Source: UBA2943 sp946534895 (GTDB lineage: Bacteria; Bacillota; Clostridia; Christensenellales; Aristaeellaceae). Taken from it: a stretch of 64,000 bases of DNA. Both the position numbers and the translations under genes were made by a program. Each line of letters opens with the position of its first letter. Position 1 is the first letter of the stretch. Positions 7,267 through 17,474 of the stretch are shown here, piece after piece. Below the pieces are notes generated by a model that did no database searches, was not told where the DNA came from, and was given only the letters and a program-made list of their open reading frames with translations. The stretch covers positions 50,544-114,543 of the forward strand of contig CAMNDE010000001.1 in the NCBI GenBank assembly GCA_946534895.1. Reading direction: 5' to 3'.

Positions 7267-9132
7267 ATGAATCTGTACTCTGAACGCATTGAAGCCATAC
7301 TGGATAAAGTACAGAAGGCACCGCGATATACCGGCGGTGAGATGAATACGACTGTCAAGGAGTGGGAAAGTGTAAAGCTGCATTACGGCTTCTGCTTTCC
7401 GGATACCTACGAAATCGGCATGTCGCATTTGGGAATGAAGATACTGTATGGCCTCGTGAATTCGCAGCCGGACATGGTCTGCGAGCGTTTTTTCATGCCG
7501 TGGACCGACATGATGGACCTGATGCATGAGGAAGAGATTCCGCTGTTTTCCATGGAAAGCAGAACACCGCTGAACAGTTTTGATATGATCGGCTTCACGC
7601 TGCAGTATGAAATGAGCTATACCAATATCCTCGCAATGATGCGTCTTGGCAACGTTCACCTGCTTTCAAGCGAGCGCGAAAGGGATGAACCCATCGTGGT
7701 TGCGGGTGGACCATGCGCTTTCAATCCGGAACCGCTCTGTGATTTTATCGATGCCTTTATGATCGGTGACGGAGAAGAAGTCACCCTGGATGTGTGCCGG
7801 ACCATAATGAAGTGGAAGGAATCCGGGCTTGACCGTACCGCGTGTCTTCGAGAGCTTGCGCGCATTCCGGGCGTATATGTGCCTGTTTTCTATGATGTGA
7901 CATACTATGAAGACGGGACCGTCAAAGAGATCAAGCCCAATGCACCGGGCATTCCGGAAAGAGTCCGTAAATGCATTGTCACTGATCTGGACAAGACCTA
8001 TTATCCCAAAGAAATTCCGGTTCCTTTTACAGAAATCGTTCACGACCGCATCATGCTTGAAATCATGAGGGGCTGCACCAGAGGCTGCAGATTCTGTCAG
8101 GCGGGAATCCTGTACCGTCCGGTACGGGAGCGCAGCCTCGATCGGCTGATTGAACTCGCTTCCTCACTGGAAAACAGCACCGGTTATGAAGAAGTTTCTC
8201 TCTCATCCCTGTCAAGCGGAGACTACACCTGTCTCGCGGAATTGATCCGTCAGCTGATGAAACGTTTTAAGGAAAAGCACGTTTCTGTTTCTCTGCCCTC
8301 ACTGCGCATCGATTCGGTTCTCAAGGAATCGCTTGAGGAAACACAGCAGGAGCGGAAAAGCAGTCTGACGTTTGCGCCGGAAGCCGGAACCCAGCGTCTC
8401 AGGGATGTCATCAACAAAGGCGTTACAGAAGCAGATCTTATTGAAAAGGTGACCGACGCTTTTCAGGGCGGGTGGAGCAGTGTAAAGCTATACACCATGA
8501 TAGGCCTGCCCACGGAACAGGAAGAAGACCTTGACGGTATTGCTGATCTTGGGCAGAAAGTGGTATCGTGCTATTTCCGGGTTCCCAAAGATCAGCGTGC
8601 CAAAGGACTTCGCGTCACGATTTCCGCATCCAGTTTTGTGCCCAAGCCGTTCACGCCTTTTCAGTGGTGCGCCCAGGACAGTCAGGATATGCTGAGAGAA
8701 AAGCAGGAATATATTAAAAACCGTGTCCGCTCCATCAAAGGAGTCACATTTCATTACCATGAATCACGGACCAGCTTTCTTGAAGCAGTGTTTGCCCGTG
8801 GCGACCGCCGCCTCGGACGCGTACTGCTGACTGCTTTTGAACATGGATGCATGCTGGACAGCTGGAGTGAAATGTTCCATTTTGAGACATGGATGCAGGC
8901 TTTTGAGGTATGCGGACTGGATCCAGCGTTCTACGCATATCGCGTTCGCGGACGTGATGAAGTCTTCCCCTGGGATGTCATTGATGCCGGCGTAACCAAG
9001 GCATTTCTCCTGCGTGAGTACGACAAGGCAATGCGGGCGGAAGTGACGCCGGACTGCCGTAACGGCTGCAATGGATGTGGACTTCAGAAGCTGGAAGGGG
9101 TGTGTCAGTATGCGAATGTGCGTCGTGTTTGA
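7267..9132 (+). CDS. TIGR03960-family B12-binding radical SAM protein
   Basis: A 621-residue cytosolic iron-sulfur enzyme. The N-terminal cobalamin-binding-like region (about 20-190) is followed by a radical SAM core with CTRGCRFC (CX3CX2C) at about 271-278. The C-terminus has a cysteine cluster CRNGCNGCG near 600. ATG 7267 is seven bases after GGAGGA; the open frame extends further left but without a better start. Members are typically followed by the TIGR03936/DUF2344 protein, as here with a 23-base overlap, and in Clostridia by RNase G. The substrate is not established; a tRNA or ribosome-related modification is a common guess. Confidence 0.9.
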   Translation: MNLYSERIEAILDKVQKAPRYTGGEMNTTVKEWESVKLHYGFCFPDTYEIGMSHLGMKILYGLVNSQPDMVCERFFMPWTDMMDLMHEEEIPLFSMESRTPLNSFDMIGFTLQYEMSYTNILAMMRLGNVHLLSSERERDEPIVVAGGPCAFNPEPLCDFIDAFMIGDGEEVTLDVCRTIMKWKESGLDRTACLRELARIPGVYVPVFYDVTYYEDGTVKEIKPNAPGIPERVRKCIVTDLDKTYYPKEIPVPFTEIVHDRIMLEIMRGCTRGCRFCQAGILYRPVRERSLDRLIELASSLENSTGYEEVSLSSLSSGDYTCLAELIRQLMKRFKEKHVSVSLPSLRIDSVLKESLEETQQERKSSLTFAPEAGTQRLRDVINKGVTEADLIEKVTDAFQGGWSSVKLYTMIGLPTEQEEDLDGIADLGQKVVSCYFRVPKDQRAKGLRVTISASSFVPKPFTPFQWCAQDSQDMLREKQEYIKNRVRSIKGVTFHYHESRTSFLEAVFARGDRRLGRVLLTAFEHGCMLDSWSEMFHFETWMQAFEVCGLDPAFYAYRVRGRDEVFPWDVIDAGVTKAFLLREYDKAMRAEVTPDCRNGCNGCGLQKLEGVCQYANVRRV

Positions 9133-9787
9133 AAAAGGGGAACGTCTTCGCCATCTCGGCCATCTGGACCTGATGCGGACTGTGCAGCGTTCCCTGAGGC
9201 GTGCAGGCTTGCCTGTGAGCTACTCAAAAGGCTTCAATCCGCACATTCTTCTGAATTTTGCTTCTGCACTCAGCGTCGGCGCCATAGGGGAGCATGAAAT
9301 CCTGGACGTGAGACTGGATCAGGACATGTCAGAAGAGGAGTTCCAGAATCGTTTTTCTCCCGCCTGCCCGCACGATATCCATATTCTCGCAGTGCATACG
9401 ATCCCGGATACGCTGCCGGCACTGATGTCTCTGGTCAGGGCAGGAGAATGGGAGATGAAAATCACCGATCCTGAAGCAGAACAGATACTGATTGATCGTC
9501 TGGACAGCTTTATGAACCAGAGCGAGATTGAAGCAGTCCGAAAGACGAAATCCGGTGAAAAAATCTGCAATATCCGACCGGCAATCTATGGTGTGCGCAT
9601 CACCGAACATAAGGCGTTCCATATGATACTTGAGGCAACAGAGGGCAGCGCATGCAAGCCTTCCATGCTTCTGAAGGCAATGTGCGACTTTTCGGAAATC
9701 GGTGTTCCCCGGGTTCTGCTCACGCGCATGCATCTGCTGGCTGAAAACGACGAGCATCAATTGGTGCCTCTGGAGAATCTGCTGTGA
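9110..9787 (+). CDS. TIGR03936 (DUF2344) radical-SAM-associated protein
   Basis: A 225-residue partner of the preceding radical SAM protein. The N-terminus MRMCVVFEKGERLRHLGHLDLMRTVQRSLRRAGLPVSYSKGFNPH is the strongly conserved family block (shown here in key parts: HLDLMR, RRAGLP, SKGFNPH). The start chosen is ATG 9110, preceded by GAAGGGG and matching family starts. It overlaps the upstream gene by 23 bases and its TGA overlaps the GTG start of rng, so translation is probably coupled. Some relatives are fused to the radical SAM protein, which supports a joint complex. Biochemical role unknown. Confidence 0.87.
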   Translation: MRMCVVFEKGERLRHLGHLDLMRTVQRSLRRAGLPVSYSKGFNPHILLNFASALSVGAIGEHEILDVRLDQDMSEEEFQNRFSPACPHDIHILAVHTIPDTLPALMSLVRAGEWEMKITDPEAEQILIDRLDSFMNQSEIEAVRKTKSGEKICNIRPAIYGVRITEHKAFHMILEATEGSACKPSMLLKAMCDFSEIGVPRVLLTRMHLLAENDEHQLVPLENLL

Positions 9788-10956
9788 GAGAATTATTGAT
9801 CGGTGGCAAGAATTCCTCTGTATATGCTCTTCTGGAAGACGGTAAACTTGTCGAATGGATTACAGATGCAGGAGACCAGGAAGCGGGAGAGCTCTTTGTA
9901 GGAAAAGTCGAACGGATTGTTCCCGGAATGAGCGCAGCATTCATAGATATCGCTCAGGAGAAAAACGGCTTTCTTCCCATATCGGACGATGAGCGGAGAA
10001 GTCTTCGCTGCGGTGCCTCCATACTTGTTCAGATCAAAAGGCAGGCCCAGGGCATGAAAGGTGCTTTTCTCACAAGGAATGTGGTTCTCCCCGGACGCTA
10101 TCTGCTGTATCTCCCGCTGGACAGGGAAATCGGCGTTTCTGCCAAAATCACGGATCAGCTGACACGGACAGAACTCAAGGAGACAGGAAACCGGCTTTCA
10201 AAAGGGGAGTGTGGGCTTGTCATGCGGACCAGTTCTGCAGGCGTCCCTGAAGAATGGCTTGCAGAAGACCTTGAGCAGCTGAAAGCATCCTGGGAAAGCA
10301 TTCAGAAAGAAGTCCGCAGCAGCTCCTTGCCCCGGCATATCACAGGGCGTTCCTGCCTGATCCGGCTCCTGGATGATCTCCTTCCGCGGGGACTCGACCG
10401 AGTGCTCACCGCAGACGCCGGACTCTTCAGTCAGCTGGGCAGCCGATACCCGGTGAATCTTGTGGACAAAGATCCCATTTCCGGATCTGACCTGGAACGC
10501 GAACGAAACAGGGCACTCCAGAAGCATGTGTATCTGAAAAACGGCGGTTCCCTCGTCATCGATGAATGCGAGGCGCTCAGTGTCATCGATGTCAATACAC
10601 AGAAGTTTACAGGCAGCAGCAAAAAGATCGACCGGACCATGTTTGAAAACAACCTCATAGCATGTCCTGAAATCGTCAGGCAGATCCGGCTTCGCAATCT
10701 CTGTGGAATCATTCTCATAGATATGATCGATATGGAAAGCGATCAGGACCGTTCCGTCATCCTGGAGAAACTCCGGGAGTGCTTTCAGGCCGACCGGACC
10801 AAAACAGTCATCCATGGCTTTACATCCCTCGGTCTTGTCGAAATCACCAGAAAACGATCTCTGCCCAGTCTCCGAGAGCAGACAAGTCACATATGTGAAC
10901 ACTGCCATGGTACTGGCTATACTATTCAGGAGGAAAACCATGCCGGAAAAAGCTGA
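9784..10956 (+). CDS. rng: Ribonuclease E/G family protein
   Basis: A 390-residue endoribonuclease acting in rRNA and mRNA processing. It starts at GTG 9784, overlapping the previous stop (GTGA). The S1-like RNA-binding region is at about 35-105 (GELFVGKVERIVPGMSAAFIDI). The metal-binding catalytic aspartates lie in VIDVNTQKFTG and LIDMIDM, about 45 residues apart as in RNase E. The zinc-link cysteines appear as CEHCHGTG near residue 375. It is shorter than RNase E and lacks the degradosome tail, so it is RNase G-type. miaB starts inside its last codons, giving a 17-base overlap. Confidence 0.92.
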   Translation: MRELLIGGKNSSVYALLEDGKLVEWITDAGDQEAGELFVGKVERIVPGMSAAFIDIAQEKNGFLPISDDERRSLRCGASILVQIKRQAQGMKGAFLTRNVVLPGRYLLYLPLDREIGVSAKITDQLTRTELKETGNRLSKGECGLVMRTSSAGVPEEWLAEDLEQLKASWESIQKEVRSSSLPRHITGRSCLIRLLDDLLPRGLDRVLTADAGLFSQLGSRYPVNLVDKDPISGSDLERERNRALQKHVYLKNGGSLVIDECEALSVIDVNTQKFTGSSKKIDRTMFENNLIACPEIVRQIRLRNLCGIILIDMIDMESDQDRSVILEKLRECFQADRTKTVIHGFTSLGLVEITRKRSLPSLREQTSHICEHCHGTGYTIQEENHAGKS

Positions 10957-12331
10957 AAAAATCTCCCAGGAAGAGCTGGAATCCCAGAAATATTATATGG
11001 ATCAGGTGCGCTTTCTTCCTGTCAGACCAAAAACCTACCATATCATTACCTACGGCTGCCAGATGAACGCTCACGACAGCGAGAATATCGCCGGCATGCT
11101 CAATGAAATGGGGTTAAAGGAAGCTCCTAGCAAGGAAGAAGCGGATTTTGTGCTCTTCAATACCTGCTGTGTCCGGGATAATGCGGAACGTCGGGCTCTT
11201 GGAAATGTGCAGTGGCTTCATGAATTGCAGAAAAAGCGCTCGGATCTCATGATCGGTGTATGCGGATGCATGATCCAGCAGAAAGGCATGCCCGAAAAAA
11301 TCCTGAAACAATACCGTTTCATCAATCTGGCTTTTGGAACGACAAACCTGTATCGTTTCCCGGAGCTTTTTTACAGAGCCGTTACCGGAAATCAGGTAGT
11401 CATTGAGGTTTCTGAAAAAGACTGTATTGTGGAAGGCCTGCCCGTAAACCGCCTCAGGAAGGATGCTGCCTATATCAGCATCATGCAGGGATGCAATCAT
11501 TTCTGCACGTACTGCATCGTGCCCTATGTCCGCGGACGCGAACGGAGCCGGGATATGCAGAGCATACTGAAGGAAGCGGAAGAACTAGCAAAAAACGGAA
11601 CAAAAGAAGTCATGCTCCTTGGGCAGAATGTCAACAGTTACGGAAAAGGAACAGCGGGAGTGACATTCCCGGAGCTCCTCCGTCAGCTTGATCAGGTAGG
11701 CATCGAACGTATACGTTTCATGACCAGCCATCCCAAAGATCTGTCAGATGAGCTGATTGAAGTCATGGGGAATTCCAAGCATGTACTGCCTCAGTTCCAT
11801 CTTCCGGTTCAGTCCGGAAGCAATGAAGTTCTGCGCAGAATGAATCGCGGATACACGCGTGAAACCTATCTGAAGCAGGTGGAGTCCCTGCGACGCGCAG
11901 TTCCAGGCATTGGACTGTCCACAGATATCATTGTGGCTTTTCCCGGTGAAACGGATGCGCAGTTCAGAGAAACTCTTGAGCTGGTGGATGAAGTGGGCTT
12001 CGATTCAGCGTTTACCTTTATCTTCTCACCCCGCGCCGGGACCAAAGCAGCCGAGATGGATGACCAGATTCCCGAAAGTATCGCTTCGGAACGGATTCAG
12101 AAGCTGATTGCACTTCAGGAAATGCGTCAGAAGCAGGAAATGCAGCGATTCATCGGACAGACAGAAGAGGTTCTGGTGGAAAGCATATCACGCAGATGTG
12201 AAAGGGAAGTGTCCGGCCGCGGACGTCATGGACTGTCCATCACATTCCCTGGTTCAGAAACGGACATTGGTGAAATACGCACTGTTCATATCACTGAAAT
12301 AAAGAACAATACACTATATGGACACGTCTGA
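10940..12331 (+). CDS. miaB: tRNA-2-methylthio-N6-dimethylallyladenosine synthase
   Basis: Radical SAM methylthiotransferase that adds the ms2 group to i6A37 in tRNAs reading UNN codons. The 463-residue protein has the N-terminal MTTase domain with cysteines in YGCQMNAHDSE (C40), FNTCCVRD (C76) and VCGCM. The radical SAM core has GCNHFCTYC (CX3CX2C), and a C-terminal TRAM domain covers about 395-460. ATG 10940 follows CAGGAGG; the frame is open further upstream inside rng. Its substrate-making partner miaA lies in the same gene run, and the order miaB, ricA-like, mutS, mutL matches Bacillus. Confidence 0.95.
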   Translation: MPEKAEKISQEELESQKYYMDQVRFLPVRPKTYHIITYGCQMNAHDSENIAGMLNEMGLKEAPSKEEADFVLFNTCCVRDNAERRALGNVQWLHELQKKRSDLMIGVCGCMIQQKGMPEKILKQYRFINLAFGTTNLYRFPELFYRAVTGNQVVIEVSEKDCIVEGLPVNRLRKDAAYISIMQGCNHFCTYCIVPYVRGRERSRDMQSILKEAEELAKNGTKEVMLLGQNVNSYGKGTAGVTFPELLRQLDQVGIERIRFMTSHPKDLSDELIEVMGNSKHVLPQFHLPVQSGSNEVLRRMNRGYTRETYLKQVESLRRAVPGIGLSTDIIVAFPGETDAQFRETLELVDEVGFDSAFTFIFSPRAGTKAAEMDDQIPESIASERIQKLIALQEMRQKQEMQRFIGQTEEVLVESISRRCEREVSGRGRHGLSITFPGSETDIGEIRTVHITEIKNNTLYGHV

Positions 12332-12341
12332 GAGGTACCTT

Positions 12342-12737
12342 ATGAACCAGGTGATGGAAAAAGCACGCGAACTGGCCGAATCAATCGTGCGGAGCACGGA
12401 ATACCGGCAGCTGCAGGAACGGAAAGCTGAAGCGGCGGATAACCACGCGACGGCCGCACTCATGGCTGATTATGAGGAAAAATACAGACTGTTTCAGCAG
12501 AACATGCATGCTTCTGACAGCAGTGCCCGGGAAAAAGCCCGGGAAGAACTGCTTCAGGCCAGGGAATGCATGGAAAAGAATCCTGTATATGTCAGACTCG
12601 AAGAATCCAGCATGGCCTTTGATGCCATGATGGACTCAGTAAATCAGGTCATGCGCCTGATCATCTATGGGGAAAATGAAGATGCGCAGGAAAACTGCTC
12701 CGGTACATGCCGGCAGTGCAATGGATGTTGCAGATAA
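12342..12737 (+). CDS. RicA/YlbF-family protein with C-terminal Cys cluster
   Basis: A 131-residue helical protein of the YlbF/YmcA family. In Bacillus these proteins act with RicT in a complex that promotes mRNA maturation by RNase Y and carries [4Fe-4S] clusters. The helical core (about 5-110) shows family features such as KARELAESIVRSTEYRQLQ and DAMMDSVNQVMRLI. The tail ENCSGTCRQCNGCCR holds five cysteines and could supply cluster ligands (inference). Start ATG 12342 has GAGAGGT upstream; ATG 12318 is possible. The position between miaB and mutS is the same as ymcA in Bacillus, so it is probably the RicA member. Confidence 0.82.
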   Translation: MNQVMEKARELAESIVRSTEYRQLQERKAEAADNHATAALMADYEEKYRLFQQNMHASDSSAREKAREELLQARECMEKNPVYVRLEESSMAFDAMMDSVNQVMRLIIYGENEDAQENCSGTCRQCNGCCR

Positions 12738-12773
12738 AACCGGCATGTGAAGCAAGACAGATGGAGGTTCAAT

Positions 12774-15380
12774 ATGGCTTTGTCACCGATGATGCAGCAG
12801 TACATGCAGTTGAAGGAGAAGTATCCTGACTGCCTGCTGTTTTTTCGGGTCGGGGATTTTTACGAAATGTTTTTTGATGATGCCAAGCTGGTATCCAGAG
12901 AACTGGAACTGACCCTGACCGGAAAAGAATGCGGCCTTGAGGAACGCGCGCCCATGTGCGGCGTTCCCCATCACGCAGTAAACGTGTATGTGGAAAAGCT
13001 TCTGAATCTTGGATATAAGGTAGCCATAGGCGAACAGATGGAGGATCCAAGGTTTGCCAAGGGACTCGTGGAACGTGATGTAACCAGAATTTTCACGCCC
13101 GGTACGATCAATGATCCGTCCATGCTGGATGAGCATGTGAACAGTTTTCTTTTGTCCGTCTATTTTGGAAAAACCTCAGTCGGACTGGCTTATGCAGATG
13201 TTTCTACAGGGGAATTCTACGTTTATCAGTTCTCTTTCACGGAGGGAAAGCTCAGGGATGAGATCGACCGGATTCATCCTCAGGAAATTCTTTCAAATCG
13301 GTTGTCGGACCTGCGGGACATGATTCCTGACGGAACAAGTCTTTCTGATCCGGGGCAGGATGCATTCCGGCACAGAAAATGCGAAGAAATCCTGATGGAG
13401 CATTTCCATCTGCAGACGCTTGTCTCTCTGGGCCTGGACGACAGTTACCATGATGCTGTCTGTGCCGCAGGCAGCCTGATGCAGTACCTGAATAACACCC
13501 AGAAAAATACGCTGGAACATATCACGCATATCCAGGTATACCAGGGCAGCCATAAAATGCTGCTTGACCGGAACACAAGACAGAATCTTGAGCTTACCGA
13601 GAGCATGCGCACACATACCAGAAAAGGAACGCTCCTTTGGCTGATGGATAAAACCAGCACAGCCATGGGAAGCCGCCTGCTCCGTTCCTGGATCGAACAG
13701 CCGCTTACGGAAAAGAAGGAAATCGAGGAGCGCCTTGATGGCGTGGAATTTTTCTACTCGCATACAGTGCTGGCTGAACGGATCGCTGAATTGCTCCGGG
13801 ATGTATATGATATGGAGCGTCTGCTCTCAAAAGTGTCCTACCAGTCCATCAATGCGAGAGACTGCCTTGCCCTGAAGAGTTCTCTGTCGAGGATTCCCGA
13901 ACTGAAATCACTTCTGAATCTTCCGCTTCCGTCCTTTGTCGAGGAACTGCAGAATAAACTGGATCCGCTTACGGAACTGACTGAGCTTCTTTCCCAGGCC
14001 ATCAGTGAGGATCCTCCCGTTTCCATCACCGAAGGTGGCATCATCCGGGAAGGATATAACAAGGAACTGGATGAACTGCGCTACGCTGCCACAAACGGCA
14101 AACAATGGGTGCTGGATCTGGAGCAGAAAGAGCGTGAGCTTACAGGCATCCGGAATCTGCGCATTCAGTACAACAAAGTATTCGGTTATTACATTGAAGT
14201 GACAAAATCGTTCCTTTCCCAGGTGCCTGACCGATATATCCGCAAACAGACTCTGACCAATGCCGAACGATTCATGACGCCTGAACTGAAGGAAATGGAG
14301 CAGAAAATCATCGGAGCTCAGGAACAGTCTGTCCGGCTGGAGCTGCGGCTTTTCTATGAAATCCGGGATCTCCTTTCCCGGCAGATGGAACGCATTCAGA
14401 CTACCGCCCATGCTCTGAAGAGCCTGGATGCCTGCATTTCACTTTCCCGCATTGCTCAGGAATATCAGTATGTGCGTCCCAGTATTTCCGAGGACGGTAC
14501 GCTGGACATCCGGGAAGGAAGACATCCGGTTGTAGAACAGACGCTGCGTGATGATGTCTTTGTTCCCAATGACACACAGATGAATCTGCATGATCAGCGA
14601 ATGCTGATCATTACCGGACCGAACATGGCCGGAAAAAGCACCTACATGCGTCAGGTGGCATTGATCGTCCTTATGGCCCATATTGGTTCCTTCGTACCCG
14701 CTGCTTCGGCTGTGATCCCGGTTGTGGACAGAATTTTCACCAGAGTCGGTGCTTCCGATGATCTTGCCAGCGGTCAGTCTACCTTCATGGTGGAGATGGC
14801 AGAAACCGCCTACATTCTCAGAAATGCAACCCAGAACAGCCTTGTCATTCTGGATGAAATCGGAAGAGGCACTTCCACCTTTGACGGTCTGGCCATTGCA
14901 TGGTCAGTGGTGGAATATCTGTGCAATCCTGAGCATTGCGGAGCAAAAACACTTTTTGCAACGCACTATCACGAACTGTCAGAACTGGAAGGACATCTCG
15001 AGGGTGTCAAAAACTACTGTATCTCTGTCCGTGAACATGGGGAAGATGTCATTTTTCTGCGCAAAATTGTACAGGGCGGCGCGGACAAGTCCTTTGGTAT
15101 CCATGTGGCACGTCTTGCCGGAATTCCTCATCCTGTTCTGGTGCGGGCTCATGAGATCCAGGCACGTCTTGAGGTAAGCGATATCAATCAGAATACCATC
15201 GGACAGAATATACTCGGAGAAGGTGAGGATTCCAAACCCAAGCAGCAGCAGATGGATCTTTATGATTTTCAGAAAATGGAAATCATTGAAGAGCTGCAGA
15301 AACTGGATGTCATGGCCATGACCCCCATGGACGCCATGAATGAATTGTTCCTGCTCCGGGAAAAAGCACGCAAGCTGTAA
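12774..15380 (+). CDS. mutS: DNA mismatch repair protein MutS
   Basis: An 868-residue mismatch-recognition ATPase. The mismatch-reading F-x-E motif is F29-Y-E31 in GDFYEMF. The Walker A GPNMAGKST is at 615-623, Walker B is LVILDEIGRGTSTFDG, and the signature ATHYHELSEL follows. The C-terminal helix-turn-helix region contains DLYDF and ends in LREKARKL. ATG 12774 is six bases after GGAGG; an upstream GTG in frame lacks a comparable site. mutL starts 16 bases after its stop, so the repair pair is one operon. Confidence 0.97.
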   Translation: MALSPMMQQYMQLKEKYPDCLLFFRVGDFYEMFFDDAKLVSRELELTLTGKECGLEERAPMCGVPHHAVNVYVEKLLNLGYKVAIGEQMEDPRFAKGLVERDVTRIFTPGTINDPSMLDEHVNSFLLSVYFGKTSVGLAYADVSTGEFYVYQFSFTEGKLRDEIDRIHPQEILSNRLSDLRDMIPDGTSLSDPGQDAFRHRKCEEILMEHFHLQTLVSLGLDDSYHDAVCAAGSLMQYLNNTQKNTLEHITHIQVYQGSHKMLLDRNTRQNLELTESMRTHTRKGTLLWLMDKTSTAMGSRLLRSWIEQPLTEKKEIEERLDGVEFFYSHTVLAERIAELLRDVYDMERLLSKVSYQSINARDCLALKSSLSRIPELKSLLNLPLPSFVEELQNKLDPLTELTELLSQAISEDPPVSITEGGIIREGYNKELDELRYAATNGKQWVLDLEQKERELTGIRNLRIQYNKVFGYYIEVTKSFLSQVPDRYIRKQTLTNAERFMTPELKEMEQKIIGAQEQSVRLELRLFYEIRDLLSRQMERIQTTAHALKSLDACISLSRIAQEYQYVRPSISEDGTLDIREGRHPVVEQTLRDDVFVPNDTQMNLHDQRMLIITGPNMAGKSTYMRQVALIVLMAHIGSFVPAASAVIPVVDRIFTRVGASDDLASGQSTFMVEMAETAYILRNATQNSLVILDEIGRGTSTFDGLAIAWSVVEYLCNPEHCGAKTLFATHYHELSELEGHLEGVKNYCISVREHGEDVIFLRKIVQGGADKSFGIHVARLAGIPHPVLVRAHEIQARLEVSDINQNTIGQNILGEGEDSKPKQQQMDLYDFQKMEIIEELQKLDVMAMTPMDAMNELFLLREKARKL

Positions 15381-15395
15381 GCAGGGGGAATATGC

Positions 15396-17456
15396 ATGCA
15401 GACAAGTATCCGAATTCTTTCCGATGAAGTCATCGGAAAAATCGCCGCCGGTGAAGTTGTGGAGCGGCCGGCTGCGGCCATCAAGGAATTGATCGAAAAC
15501 AGTCTCGATGCCGGCGCCAGCAACATCACGGTAGAGATCCGGGACGGAGGTATCGAGTCTTTCCGGGTGAGTGATAATGGTTCCGGTATATCGCCCGATA
15601 ACATCCGTCTGGCCTTCGAACGGCACGCGACCAGCAAAATCCGGACATCAGAGGATCTGTTTCAGATCGCCACACTGGGGTTCCGCGGTGAAGCACTGGC
15701 TTCCATTGCCGCTGTCAGTCATCTCACGTGTACCACCAAGACAAAAGAACAGAACGAAGGCATACGCATCCAGCTTGATGGCGGAAACATCCGTGATATT
15801 GCTGCTGCGGCTTGCCCGGACGGAACAACCATGCTTGTCCGGGATCTGTTTTACAATACACCTGTGCGGCTGAAATTTCTGAAGCGGCCCGGGATCGAGG
15901 CCGGTCTGGTGGGGGATGTTCTGATTAATGCCATCCTTTCACGTCCGGATGTAGCGTTCCGGTTTATCAGCAACGGAAAAACGCTTTACCGCTCTCCGGG
16001 AGACGGGAATCTTGAATCAGCTGCGTACTGCATCTTTGGCAAGGAACTCCTCGCTCCAACCACCCGTTCGGTAAACGGACATATGAACGGCCTGATCGTG
16101 AAAGGCTATGTCGGTGTCGGAGAGAGCGGGCGGAACAACCGTAATGCGGAACATTTCTATATCAACGGCCGTGCCATTCAGTCGCCCGTGCTCTCACAGG
16201 CACTTGAAGACGGATGCCGGGAACGTGTTATGATCGGACACTTTCCCATGTGCGTTCTGCATATCACTATGCCTTTCGAGTCACTGGACGTGAATGTGCA
16301 CCCCAACAAGCTTCAGGTCCGCTTTCAAAAGGAACCAGAAGTTTTCCAGGCGGTATCTGTTTTGGTCAGAGAAGCACTGACACAGTCCAATCCTCTGGAA
16401 CGGCCTGAACGGCTGGAAATGGTACCCGAGGGAAAGTTCTCCAGAAGCGATGCCGTTGTTCTCAAAACAGACCTTGGCAAGTTGTCTTCCGCTTCCTCCT
16501 CGGAAGCGCAGAGCAGCAATCTGCAGCCGGATATGCCAAAATCCGCACCTTCAAATCTTTCCCTGAACATGCCCATGACCAGCCATTCCATTTCTTCATT
16601 CCCGGAAGTGAAGACGGTTCCCTCCACAGTCTGCCAACCGCAATCACCCGCTTTTTCTCCAGTACAGGATGAAGAGAGAGCTTCCATTCGTCCTGTGCCC
16701 ACTCCGGCTCGGTCAGATGCCGTTATGGAATCCCCTTTGCCCTCAGAACCTTCTCTGGACCGCCCAAATAATGTCAGGGAAGAAGATACACTTTCCCGGT
16801 GCGCCGTACCTGTAGAAAAAACACAGACAGCACCTGAACCTGAACCGGAGATACTCTCTTTTCTTGATCAGATTCCCAAATCTTTGAAAATCCTGGGGGT
16901 TCTGTTTCATACCTATATTCTACTTGAATATGATGACCAACTGCTTATGATTGATCAGCACGCTGCCCACGAACGTCTGAATTTTGACCGCATGATGGCT
17001 GCCGTCGACGAACATAATCCCGGTCAGGAACTGATCAGTCCTGTGGTTCTCAAGGTTACGCCCCGTGAAGTGGAAGTTGCCGAACAGTATCACGAAATGC
17101 TCGCTGAAATCGGGCTTCAGGTGGAATCCTTTGGCGAAACAGAGATTGCTGTCCGCTCTGTTCCCATGATTCTCGGTATTCCGCAGACAGCAGAATATGT
17201 GAGAGAGATCCTTGCAGAACTGGAACGCGAGGGCAGTACAGTATCTATGGAACGGCGCAGGAAAAATATCCTTCAGAGGGCATGCAAGCATGCAGTCAAG
17301 GGCGGTGAGGTGCTTCCGGAATCCGTCATCCGGAATCTGGTGGAGCAGCTTGTGGAACAGCACGTCACGCCTACCTGTCCACATGGGCGTCCTCTGGTGG
17401 TTGCTGTCACCCATCAGGAACTGGATAAGAAGTTCCGCCGAATCCAGCCCACATAA
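15396..17456 (+). CDS. mutL: DNA mismatch repair endonuclease MutL
   Basis: A 686-residue GHKL ATPase linked to a C-terminal nicking endonuclease. N-terminal ATPase motifs: ELIENSLDAG (31-40), SDNGSG (59-64) and GFRGEAL (95-101). A proline/serine-rich linker spans about 340-490. Endonuclease motifs: DQHAAHERLNFD (520-531), ACKHAVK (629-635) and CPHGRP (661-666). The canonical DQHAx2Ex4E motif ends in D rather than E here, a conservative change. Presence of the endonuclease motifs fits a MutH-less Gram-positive type system. GCAGGGGGAATATGC precedes the start. Confidence 0.96.
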   Translation: MQTSIRILSDEVIGKIAAGEVVERPAAAIKELIENSLDAGASNITVEIRDGGIESFRVSDNGSGISPDNIRLAFERHATSKIRTSEDLFQIATLGFRGEALASIAAVSHLTCTTKTKEQNEGIRIQLDGGNIRDIAAAACPDGTTMLVRDLFYNTPVRLKFLKRPGIEAGLVGDVLINAILSRPDVAFRFISNGKTLYRSPGDGNLESAAYCIFGKELLAPTTRSVNGHMNGLIVKGYVGVGESGRNNRNAEHFYINGRAIQSPVLSQALEDGCRERVMIGHFPMCVLHITMPFESLDVNVHPNKLQVRFQKEPEVFQAVSVLVREALTQSNPLERPERLEMVPEGKFSRSDAVVLKTDLGKLSSASSSEAQSSNLQPDMPKSAPSNLSLNMPMTSHSISSFPEVKTVPSTVCQPQSPAFSPVQDEERASIRPVPTPARSDAVMESPLPSEPSLDRPNNVREEDTLSRCAVPVEKTQTAPEPEPEILSFLDQIPKSLKILGVLFHTYILLEYDDQLLMIDQHAAHERLNFDRMMAAVDEHNPGQELISPVVLKVTPREVEVAEQYHEMLAEIGLQVESFGETEIAVRSVPMILGIPQTAEYVREILAELEREGSTVSMERRRKNILQRACKHAVKGGEVLPESVIRNLVEQLVEQHVTPTCPHGRPLVVAVTHQELDKKFRRIQPT

Positions 17457-17474
17457 GTGCGGAGCGTGATAAGC

